In this document: positions 18,512 through 25,900 of the stretch, one piece after another
Layout: each line of letters opens with the position of its first letter
How positions within the stretch are numbered: position 1 is the first letter of the stretch
NCBI RefSeq assembly: GCF_014270065.1
Contig: NZ_JACNME010000001.1
Span: 620,001 to 684,000 of the forward strand
Length of the DNA stretch: 64,000 nt
Origin: Quadrisphaera sp. RL12-1S
GTDB taxonomy: Bacteria > Actinomycetota > Actinomycetes > Actinomycetales > Quadrisphaeraceae
Direction: 5' to 3'
The notes under the pieces: model-generated
Database searches by the model: none
What the model saw: only the letters and a program-made list of their open reading frames with translations
Told to the model about the DNA's origin: nothing
Translations under genes and position numbers: made by a program

Positions 18512-19695
18512 CCCCGCAGACCGTCGCCGTCGTCATGGGCACCCGACCGGAGATCATCAAGATGGCGCCGGTGGTCCACGAGCTCACCGCCCGCGGTGCG
18601 CGGGCCCGGACCCTGCTCACGGGCCAGCACTACGACAGGGCCCTCGCCGGCTCGTTCGTGGAGGCCTGCGGGCTCACCGACGTCGCGGCGCCCGCCGCCG
18701 AGCTGGCCGGGCTCGCCCGCGGGGAGCAGGTGGCCGCGATGGTCGTGGGCCTGAGCGCCCAGCTGCGCGAGCTCGCGCCCTCCGCCGTCCTGGTCCAGGG
18801 AGACACCAACAGCGCCAACGCCGGGGCCCAGGCCGCGCACTACCTGGGGCTGCCGGTCGTGCACGTGGAGGCCGGGCTGCGCTCCGGCGACCGCGGGATG
18901 CCCGAGGAGGTCAACCGCCTGCTCATCGGTGCCCTCGCCGACGTCCACTGCGCCCCCACCGCCGCCAGCGCCGCGAACCTGCTGCGAGCCGGCGCCGACC
19001 CGCACGCGGTGCACGTGACCGGCAACCCGGTGGTGGAGGCGGTGCGCGCCTCGCTGCGCGCTCCTGACGGCCCGGCGGCGGCCCAGGAGGTGCTGCGCCG
19101 GGCGGGGCTCGAGCACCACGACGTCGTGCTGGCGACCGTGCACCGCGCGGAGAACACCGACGACCCGGCCGCCCTGGCCGCGCTGCTCGCCGCGCTGGGA
19201 GACCTGCCGGCGCCCGTGGTGCTGCCCGCCCACCCCCGCACCTCCGCGCGGATCACCGCGTGGGGCGTCCCGGTGCCCGCGTCGGTGCACCTGGTCGAGC
19301 CCGTCGACCACGCGGCGTTCCTGGCGCTGGCCGAGCGGGCGGTGCTCGTGGTGTCGGACTCCGGCGGCCTCCAGGAGGAGGTGACCGTGCTGCGCCGGCC
19401 CATGGTGGTGGTGCGCTCCACCACCGAGCGCCCGGAGAGCGTGGACGCCGGGTTCTGCCGCCTGTCCAGCCCCGCCGGCGTCGCCCGGGCCGCGGCCGAG
19501 CTGCTGCGGCCGGAGCACCTCGCCCGGCTGGCCACCGCCCCGAGCCCGTACGGCGACGGGCGGGCGAGCGAGCGCATCGCCGACCTCGCGCTGGGCACCA
19601 CCGGTCCGCTCGCCGGCCCGCTGCGCCCCTTCGAGGAGCTGCTCCTCGCAGCGGGTGGCCGCCCCGGCGGTGCGGAGCAGCCGCAGCGCCGCTGA
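18508..19695 (+). CDS. wecB: UDP-N-acetylglucosamine 2-epimerase (non-hydrolysing)
   Basis: A 395-residue GT-B-fold epimerase making UDP-ManNAc from UDP-GlcNAc. Diagnostic blocks: MGTRPEIIKMAPV at the N-terminus, QGDTNSA, HVEAGLRSGDRGMPEEVNR, TVHRAENTD and VSDSGGLQEEV (active-site and UDP-binding residues). GTG start within a GTGA overlap with the cargo gene; last gene of the five-gene operon, followed at once by a perfect hairpin. Placement beside a processive glycosyltransferase suggests that ManNAc or a derivative is used in the operon's glycan. Confidence 0.93.
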   Translation: MTPQTVAVVMGTRPEIIKMAPVVHELTARGARARTLLTGQHYDRALAGSFVEACGLTDVAAPAAELAGLARGEQVAAMVVGLSAQLRELAPSAVLVQGDTNSANAGAQAAHYLGLPVVHVEAGLRSGDRGMPEEVNRLLIGALADVHCAPTAASAANLLRAGADPHAVHVTGNPVVEAVRASLRAPDGPAAAQEVLRRAGLEHHDVVLATVHRAENTDDPAALAALLAALGDLPAPVVLPAHPRTSARITAWGVPVPASVHLVEPVDHAAFLALAERAVLVVSDSGGLQEEVTVLRRPMVVVRSTTERPESVDAGFCRLSSPAGVARAAAELLRPEHLARLATAPSPYGDGRASERIADLALGTTGPLAGPLRPFEELLLAAGGRPGGAEQPQRR

Positions 19696-19722
19696 CGCCG
19701 TCCCCGCGTCCCCGCCCCGCGC

Positions 19723-19758
19723 ACGAGGGCCGCCCGGCACCCGCCGGGCGGCCCTCGT
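19723..19758 (+). terminator. Terminator of the exosortase operon
   Basis: A perfect 16 bp stem with a 4-base loop (arms ACGAGGGCCGCCCGGC and its complement) begins 27 bases after the epimerase stop. Confidence 0.85.
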
Positions 19759-19845
19759 CGTCGTCCTCCTGCTCCCCTCGCCCCTCCTGGTCGTACGAGC
19801 CCCAGAGGGTGCGGACGGACGGGGGGAGGAGGGTGGGGACGACGA

Positions 19846-19879
19846 CGAGGGCCGCTCCCCGGGCGGGGAGCGGCCCTCG
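19846..19879 (-). terminator. Terminator of the GAF-chemoreceptor gene
   Basis: A perfect 15 bp stem with loop GGGC (arms CGAGGGCCGCTCCCC and its complement) lies 17 bases beyond the stop of the leftward gene. Its lower stem shares CGAGGGCCG with the terminator at 19723, so the convergent genes each have their own hairpin. Confidence 0.85.
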
Positions 19880-19896
19880 CGGTCCGTCGCCGCGCG

Positions 19897-21453
19897 TCAG
19901 CGGGAGGCGCCACCCCGGAAGGCGCTGGCCATGGCCGCCTGCTCGGCGAGCACGTCGGCCGTGCGCGCCTGGACCGCGTCCAGCTGCCCGATCGTCGCCG
20001 CGGCAGCGGTGACGCCCTGCGCCACGGTCGTCGACGAGCGCTGGATGTCGCCGATGCGCTGCGCCACCTCCTCGGTGGCCTGGGCGGTGGCCCGCGCCAG
20101 CTCCTTGACCTCGCCCGCCACCACCGCGAAGCCGCGACCGGACTCCCCTGCGCGCGCGGCCTCGATGGTGGCGTTGAGGGCCAGGAGGTTGGTCTGCGCG
20201 GCGATCGAGGAGATCACCTTGATGATGTCGCCGATCGCGGCGGACGCCGCGCTCAGCGCCTGCACCTCCACCTCCACCGCGCGGGCCTGCGCCGCACCCG
20301 CCTCTCCCACCCGGGTGGCGTCGTCGGACGCCGTCCGCAGCCGCGCCACGGTGTCGAAGAGCGCGCCGGCGGCGCGCACGTCGTCCTCGGAGCGCTGCAG
20401 CGACTCCAGGCGCTGCGTCACCAGCTCCGCCACCTGCCGCAGCGCCGCGGCGCGCGAGTCGGACAGGGCGGTGGTGACGGTGGTGAAGAAGTCCATCGTG
20501 CCGACCACCTCACCGCCCACGAGCACCGGGAAGCACACCCCGGACCTCACACCCGCGCGCTGGGCGGCCGGGGCGCGCACGCAGTCCGTGAGCTCGCCGA
20601 GGTCCTCCACGGCCACGAGGTCCCGGGCGCGCCAGGCGCGGCCCGACAGCCCGACGCCCTCGGCGAAGGAGGCGGCCAGGGTGACGCGCCGGAACTCCTC
20701 CCCCGCCGACCCCGACTCCTGGGCGAAGCGCAGCTCGCGGGAGACGGGGTCCATGGCCCAGAAGGACCCGTAGGCCCAGCCGAACGCCGTGCGCACCGAG
20801 TCCAGGGCGCAGCTGAGCACGCGCTCGCGGGTGCCGGCGGCGTTGACCTGGGTGACGACCGTGGTGACGGCCTCGCGGTCCTGCAGCACCTGCGCCGTGG
20901 CCCGGCGGGCCCTGACGGCGCTGACCACGTGGGCCGCGATGCGGGAGATGGTGGCCCACTTGTCCTCGCGGCCGTCGAAGAACGGCAGCGGCACGGTGCC
21001 GCGCAGCTCGTGGAGGGCGGTCGTGCGGCCGTCCTCGACGACCGGGAGCAGCGCCCCCTCCGGCGCACCGGCGCGCGCGAACGCCTCGCAGCGCTGGGCG
21101 GCGAGGCTGGTGCCGGCAGCCAGCGGCAGCCGCACGGGGTGCGTCACCGCCATGACGCGCAGGTGCTCAGGCCCCGCGAAGGAGGAGGCCCGCAGCCCCA
21201 GCGCGGCAGCGCCCTGGACCCTCGGCACCAGCGGGCCGCTGACCGAGCGCAGCACGAACTCGCCCGTCGCGTCGGGCATCCACACGGCGGCGAAGGTGCA
21301 GCCGAGCCTCTCTGCCAGGACCAGCGAGATGCGGCGCTGCACCTCCAGCTCGTCACCCACCGGCGCCTCCAGCGCGGTGAGCACCGCTTCCAGCGCCTCC
21401 ACGTCCTGCGGCTGCGGCACGGCCACCGCCGTCGCCCCCCGTCGTCCCCACAC
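19897..21453 (-). CDS. Cytosolic methyl-accepting chemotaxis-like signal transducer with two GAF domains
   Basis: About 518 residues from GTG 21453, which has a GGGGAGA ribosome-binding site (a longer frame to 21546 is less likely). Two GAF-type domains (residues roughly 20-170 and 190-340) precede an MCP signalling coiled coil whose hairpin tip reads [38 protein letters not shown]. There is no transmembrane helix or HAMP domain, so it senses in the cytosol. The signalling coil is shorter than in classical receptors. No che genes are in the window; it may serve motility or a non-chemotactic output. Confidence 0.88.
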   Translation of the reverse strand: MWGRRGATAVAVPQPQDVEALEAVLTALEAPVGDELEVQRRISLVLAERLGCTFAAVWMPDATGEFVLRSVSGPLVPRVQGAAALGLRASSFAGPEHLRVMAVTHPVRLPLAAGTSLAAQRCEAFARAGAPEGALLPVVEDGRTTALHELRGTVPLPFFDGREDKWATISRIAAHVVSAVRARRATAQVLQDREAVTTVVTQVNAAGTRERVLSCALDSVRTAFGWAYGSFWAMDPVSRELRFAQESGSAGEEFRRVTLAASFAEGVGLSGRAWRARDLVAVEDLGELTDCVRAPAAQRAGVRSGVCFPVLVGGEVVGTMDFFTTVTTALSDSRAAALRQVAELVTQRLESLQRSEDDVRAAGALFDTVARLRTASDDATRVGEAGAAQARAVEVEVQALSAASAAIGDIIKVISSIAAQTNLLALNATIEAARAGESGRGFAVVAGEVKELARATAQATEEVAQRIGDIQRSSTTVAQGVTAAAATIGQLDAVQARTADVLAEQAAMASAFRGGASR

Positions 21454-21612
21454 GTCCGTCTCCCCTCGACGCCCCGGGCGCGGGCGCGGCCCGGGTGCTC
21501 GTCCCATCGGGTGCTCGGGGCCCGTCGTCGACGGTCGTCCGGACACGAGTCATGGGCAGTCGGCTGCGGACGGCCCCGGGGGGTGACCCCCGCGGCGCAG
21601 TGGCAGCCTCGG

Positions 21613-22848
21613 GTGGTGGCCGCACCGCTGACCCCGCCCAGCCCGGGACCCAGCCCGGAGCCCAGCCCCTCTCGGCGCGCCCTCGCCGTGGAGCCCTTCC
21701 ACGCGATGGCCTTCGCCGCCCGGGCCGCCGAGCTGCGGGCGCAGGGCCACCGCGTGGTGGCGCTCAGCCTCGGCGAGCCCGACGAGGGCGCTCCGCCCGC
21801 CGTGCTGGAGGCCCTGCACGCGGTGACCGACGGGCGGCCGCTGCCGTACACGCCGGCGCTGGGCCTGCCGGAGCTGCGCGGCGCGATCGCCCAGCGCTAC
21901 CGCGAGCGCCACGGGGTGGACCTCGACCCGCGCCGGGTGGTGGTGACCTCCGGCGCCTCGGCCGCGCTGGTGCTGGTCACCGCGCTCGTGGTCGACCCCG
22001 GGGACGACGTCCTCATGGCCGACCCGTCCTACCCGTGCAACCGGCAGATCGTCAGGGCGCTCGGCGGGCGCGCGGTGGAGGTGGCCACCACGCCCGCCAC
22101 CCGCTACCAGCTGTCCGCGGCCGCCGTGGAGGCCGCGTGGACGCCGGCGACCCGGGCGGTGCTCGTGGCCACCCCGTCCAACCCGACGGGCACCACGGTG
22201 CCGCAGGCGGAGCTGGAGGCGGTGTGCCGGCTGGCGCGCGAGCGCGGCGCCTGGCGGGTGGTGGACGAGATCTACCTCGACCTGGCCGACCCGGTGGACG
22301 GCGCCCCGCCGCGCAGCGCGCTGGCCCTGGACGACGACGCCGTGGTCATCGGCAGCTTCTCCAAGCACACCGGCATGACGGGGTGGCGGCTCGGCTGGTG
22401 CGTGGTCCCCGAGCGCGCCGTGGAGGCCGTGGAGCGGATGGCCTCCAACTTCTTCATCTGCGCCTCCGCGCCGGCGCAGCACGCCGCCCTGGCGGCCTTC
22501 ACGCCGGCGTCGCTGGAGCTGGTGGAGCGGCGCCGGCTCGACCTGCTCCAGCGCCGGGCGCTGGTGCTGGAGGGCCTCGCTGCCGCGGGGCTGGAGGTGC
22601 CGGTGCCCCCGGACGGCGCCTTCTACGCCTACGTGGACGTGTCGGGCACCGGCCTGGGGGCCTGGGAGCTGTGCGAGCGGCTGCTGGCCGAGGAGCACGT
22701 GGCGCTGACCCCCGGGCGCGACTTCGGTGCCACCACCGCCGACACGCACGTGCGCCTGTCCTACGCGGCCTCCCGTGAGGAGCTGGCGGAGGGCCTGGCC
22801 CGCCTGCAGCGCTTCACCGCGCGGCTGCGGTCGTCGTCGTCGTCCTGA
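21613..22848 (+). CDS. Class I/II PLP-dependent aminotransferase
   Basis: About 411 residues, fold type I. Conserved features: LGEPDEG, YTPALGLPELR, SNPTGT with the cofactor Asn, VVDEIYLDL with the PLP-ring Asp, and the Schiff-base lysine in GSFSKHTGMTGWRLGW; the C-terminal RLSYAAS includes the substrate carboxylate Arg. Typical of aspartate/alanine or aromatic aminotransferases of subgroup I-gamma. The start is uncertain: GTG 21613 gives a Pro/Ser-rich leader of about 18 residues. It is divergent from the chemoreceptor-like gene, with a 159 bp gap. Substrate not determinable. Confidence 0.88.
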   Translation: MVAAPLTPPSPGPSPEPSPSRRALAVEPFHAMAFAARAAELRAQGHRVVALSLGEPDEGAPPAVLEALHAVTDGRPLPYTPALGLPELRGAIAQRYRERHGVDLDPRRVVVTSGASAALVLVTALVVDPGDDVLMADPSYPCNRQIVRALGGRAVEVATTPATRYQLSAAAVEAAWTPATRAVLVATPSNPTGTTVPQAELEAVCRLARERGAWRVVDEIYLDLADPVDGAPPRSALALDDDAVVIGSFSKHTGMTGWRLGWCVVPERAVEAVERMASNFFICASAPAQHAALAAFTPASLELVERRRLDLLQRRALVLEGLAAAGLEVPVPPDGAFYAYVDVSGTGLGAWELCERLLAEEHVALTPGRDFGATTADTHVRLSYAASREELAEGLARLQRFTARLRSSSSS

Positions 22849-22871
22849 TCCAGCGGGCCGGGTCGGGTGCG

Positions 22872-23870
22872 TCAGGGGCAGGGGGTGGAGCCCAGCGCGG
22901 CGTCGGAGAGCACGGCCGCGCCGCCCAGGCCGGTGACGTCCTGCACGCTGAGGTCGGTGAAGGCCCTGGCGGTGGCGGACGGCAGGCAGTCGCGGCGGGT
23001 GAGCAGCAGCGGGGCGCCCAGCGCGGCGCCCGCCAGGGCGTCGGGGAACCCCTCCCCGCTGGCCAGCAGCGGCGAGGGCACCGTCTCCCAGGTGTCGCGC
23101 GCGACGGCTGCGGCCGTCGCGTACCTGTCGTCCCCGGAGAGCCGCACCACCACCGTGCCGGGCAGCAGCGCGCGCAGCTGCTGCTGGACGTCGGGGGTCA
23201 CCACGGCGGGGCCCCCCACGAGCGTGATGCGCGCCGGCGCCAGCGCGGTGAGCACCTCCCGCGTGGCCGCGGGCAGGGTGCCGCGCTCGGTGAGGAGCAG
23301 CGGGGAGCCGAGCGCTGCTCCCGCCGACCCGGCCGCGAGGGCGTCGGGGAAGTCCTGACCGGACGCCAGCACCACCTCCGAGGCGCTGGGGAACGCGGTG
23401 GTGGCCACCGCGGCCGCGGTCTCGTAGCGGTCGGCCCCCTGCACGCGCTGGACACCCCCGGAGGCCAGCGGCGCCAGCTGGCGCACCACGTCGTCCCCGA
23501 CGGCGGAGGAGCCGCCCACCACGTGCACCACCGCGGGGGAGAGCCGCTCCAGCTCGGTGCGGACGACGGCGGGCAGCGGACCCGGCGGCACGGTGAGCAC
23601 CGGTCCGCCGAGCTGCGCGGCCAGCGGCGCGGCGGCGAGGGCGTCGGGGAAGCGCGCGCCGCTCACCACCACCACGTCGTGGGCGCCCTTCGGGAAGGCC
23701 TCCCGGGAGACCGCCGCGGCGGTGGCGTACCGGTCGGCGCCCCACCACCGCACCGCCGTGGTGGCGGCCTGCGCCGGGGGCGGGACGACCACGGAGGCGG
23801 CGAGCGCACCGAGGGTCACCGTGCAGGCCACCGCGGCAGCGGCGGCCCGCCGCACCACAGCCGCGCCCAC
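22872..23870 (-). CDS. Secreted protein with cell-wall-binding repeats (CW_binding_2)
   Basis: About 332 residues from GTG 23870. A signal peptide (VVRRAAAAAVACTVTLGALAASVVVPPPAQA) precedes three tandem CW_binding_2-type repeats of about 95 residues, each starting with a GADRYATAAAV / GADRYETAAAV / GDDRYATAAAV motif and containing ASGxxFPDALAxxxxxxxxxxPLLLT and VxxVGGxxAV blocks. These repeats bind polymeric wall components in other Gram-positives. No catalytic domain is attached, so a wall-associated structural or display protein is likely. Its start overlaps nothing; it ends 23 bases from the convergent aminotransferase gene. Confidence 0.88.
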   Translation of the reverse strand: MGAAVVRRAAAAAVACTVTLGALAASVVVPPPAQAATTAVRWWGADRYATAAAVSREAFPKGAHDVVVVSGARFPDALAAAPLAAQLGGPVLTVPPGPLPAVVRTELERLSPAVVHVVGGSSAVGDDVVRQLAPLASGGVQRVQGADRYETAAAVATTAFPSASEVVLASGQDFPDALAAGSAGAALGSPLLLTERGTLPAATREVLTALAPARITLVGGPAVVTPDVQQQLRALLPGTVVVRLSGDDRYATAAAVARDTWETVPSPLLASGEGFPDALAGAALGAPLLLTRRDCLPSATARAFTDLSVQDVTGLGGAAVLSDAALGSTPCP

Positions 23871-23967
23871 CCGTCCACCGTGGCACAGGGCCCGGGTCGC
23901 GGGCGTCGGGACGCGCCGGGGCGGGGGTGGCTGTGCGGGGCGGCGGGCGGTGGGCCAGCATGGCCGG

Positions 23968-24273
23968 GTGCCCGCTGACGAGACGCCCCGGCCAGCGGGC
24001 ATGGCGCTCGACCCCGACGACGCGAGCCGGCTGGTGCTGCGGGGAGACATCGACGTCTACGCGGTGGCCGGGCACCGCCTCGCCCCCGAGCAGCTGGCCG
24101 GCGTGCGCGTGGTGGACCTGCACGCGGTCGACTTCGTCGACTCGGCCGGGCTCGGCTTCCTCATCGGCCTGTCGCGGCAGGTGCGCCCGCACCGGCTGCG
24201 CCTGGAGGGCCTGCACGGCACGGCGCGGCAGATGCTCGTGGTGATGGGCGCCCACCACGTGCTCGACCTCTGA
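23968..24273 (+). CDS. STAS-domain protein (anti-sigma factor antagonist-like)
   Basis: A 101-residue single-domain protein. The block VVDLHAVDFVDSAGLGFLIGL holds the typical phosphorylatable serine (Ser59) of SpoIIAA/RsbV-type STAS domains. It is the kind of partner used by GHKL ATPase switches such as the one at 10399-11418, though that gene is 13 kb away. GTG start is the best of several possible ones. Stands alone between two leftward genes. Confidence 0.78.
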   Translation: MPADETPRPAGMALDPDDASRLVLRGDIDVYAVAGHRLAPEQLAGVRVVDLHAVDFVDSAGLGFLIGLSRQVRPHRLRLEGLHGTARQMLVVMGAHHVLDL

Positions 24274-24307
24274 CGTCCTCCGCGGGGAGGAGCGCGGCGG
24301 CGGCCCC

Positions 24308-25426
24308 TCAGACGCTGACGGCGGCGGCGTCGCGGTAGTGCTCGAGCAGCTGCTCGCACAGGGCGCTCCACGTGCGCCCGCGGGTGCGCTCGCGGGCTGC
24401 CTCCCCCAGTGCGCGGCGCTTGGCGGCGTCGCCGGCGAGGTCGGCGACGTGAGCGCGCAGACCGGCGAGGTCTCCGGGCGCGTAGAGCCAGCCGGTCCGG
24501 CTGGGGTCCACGAGGTCGCGCAGGCCGCCCGCCGCGGGCGCCACCACGGGCACCCCGCTGGCCAGCGCCTCCTGCGCCGCCTGGCAGAACGTCTCGTGCT
24601 CCCCGGTGTGGACGAACACGTCGAGGCTGGCGACGGCGGCCGCGAGGCGCTCCCCCGACAGCTGGCCGAGGAACGCCGCCCCGGGCAGCTGGGCCTGCAG
24701 GCGTGGCCGGGAGGGTCCGTCCCCCACCACCACGAGCCGCGTGCCGGGGACCCCCGACAGGACGGCGAGGTCCTCCAGCCGCTTCTCCGGCGCGACGCGC
24801 CCCACGTAGCCCACCAGCACCTCGCCGTGCGGGGCCAGCTGCGCGCGCAGCGCCGGGTCGCGGCGGGCGGGGTCGAAGAGGTCGTCCACGCCGCGGGCCC
24901 ACACGCGGGTGCGGGGGATGCCCCGCGACCGCAGCTGCTCGGCGACGGTGGCGGTGGGGGCCAGCGTCAGCTCGGCGCGGCGGTGGATGGCCTCCACGCG
25001 CCACCACGCGGCCTCCTGGGCGGTGTGCACCCTGGCCGTGAGGGGGTACCGGCTGGCGAATCCGGCCACGTCCGTCTGGAAGACCGCCACCACGGGCAGG
25101 CCGAGCCCGTTGGCGGCGCGGGCGGCGGTGCCTCCCAGGCCGAAGGGCGAGGCGAGGTGGACGACGTCGGGGGCGAAGGCCGCCAGCACCGCGCGCAGCC
25201 GCGTGGCCGACGGCAGCGGGACGCGCACCTCGGTGTAGCCGGGCAGCCCGAGCGAGGGGACGTCCACCACCATCGCGCCGTGCACGCTGCGCGGGGCTCC
25301 GGGGCTGGCGCAGACGACGAGGGCGGAGTGGCCCTCGCGCTCGAGGTGCTCCAGCACCCGCAGCACGGAGCGCACCACGCCGTTCATCGCCGGCAGGAAC
25401 GAGTCGGTGACGATCGCGACCCTCAC
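24308..25426 (-). CDS. Family 4 (GT-B) glycosyltransferase, mannosyltransferase-like
   Basis: About 372 residues from GTG 25426 (VRVAIVTDSFLPAMNGVVRSV). The N-terminal G-N-G-V segment, the central GYVGRVAPEKRLE and VVVGDGPSR blocks, and HETFCQAAQEALASGVPVVAPAAGGLRDLV (the EX7E-type motif) are those of retaining GT4 enzymes such as PimB/MgtA-like alpha-mannosyltransferases. Sugar and acceptor are not readable. A longer frame starting at 25513 adds an unlikely basic leader. Divergent from the PacL-like gene. Confidence 0.87.
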   Translation of the reverse strand: MRVAIVTDSFLPAMNGVVRSVLRVLEHLEREGHSALVVCASPGAPRSVHGAMVVDVPSLGLPGYTEVRVPLPSATRLRAVLAAFAPDVVHLASPFGLGGTAARAANGLGLPVVAVFQTDVAGFASRYPLTARVHTAQEAAWWRVEAIHRRAELTLAPTATVAEQLRSRGIPRTRVWARGVDDLFDPARRDPALRAQLAPHGEVLVGYVGRVAPEKRLEDLAVLSGVPGTRLVVVGDGPSRPRLQAQLPGAAFLGQLSGERLAAAVASLDVFVHTGEHETFCQAAQEALASGVPVVAPAAGGLRDLVDPSRTGWLYAPGDLAGLRAHVADLAGDAAKRRALGEAARERTRGRTWSALCEQLLEHYRDAAAVSV

Positions 25427-25605
25427 GCGGCCCACTGTCGGCGGCCTCGCCGTCCGGCGGGTCATCCGCGGGTGTCCAGCGGCCGACGCCCCGGTGACCA
25501 TCGGGCGCGGCATGGGGGATCATGGACCCGGTGATCGCGCTTCCGTGAGAGCGGTTATCGTCCTTGCCCGTTGCTCCGTCGAGAGACCCCCACCAGGAGG
25601 CCCCC

Positions 25606-25890
25606 GTGGTCGCTGTCGTCGCTCCCCTCGGTCGGCTCCTGCTGACCGCCGCCGCTTCCGCCGGCATCGTCAAGGCCCTGTCCGACGGCCGCGGGGGCAC
25701 GGCGCTGCGCCGCAGCGCGGTCGGCACGGCCAAGCTGGGCATCCGCGCCGGCCGCGCCGCGGAGGTGGGCGTGGAGAAGCTGCGCCTGGCCACCGGAGAC
25801 GTGGTCGCCCAGGCCCACGCCGAGCTCGGTGAGGCCGCGCCCGTGCCGCGCACCCCCGCGGCGGGCCACGACCACGACCACGACCACTGA
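25606..25890 (+). CDS. PacL-like (DUF1490) metal-binding membrane protein
   Basis: A 94-residue protein with start GTG 25606 behind an ideal AGGAGG. An N-terminal hydrophobic helix (VVAPLGRLLLTAAASAGIVKAL) is followed by an alanine-rich amphipathic region and a C-terminal HDHDHDH tail. This is the layout of mycobacterial PacL proteins: small partners of P1B-type efflux ATPases that bind Zn/Cd/Cu through an Asp/His tail and cluster the pump in the membrane. It lies 10 bases upstream of a CtpC-like ATPase gene, exactly as pacL1-ctpC. Divergence within the family is high, so the name rests on architecture and position. Confidence 0.8.
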   Translation: MVAVVAPLGRLLLTAAASAGIVKALSDGRGGTALRRSAVGTAKLGIRAGRAAEVGVEKLRLATGDVVAQAHAELGEAAPVPRTPAAGHDHDHDH

Positions 25891-25900
25891 GCCGCCCGGC

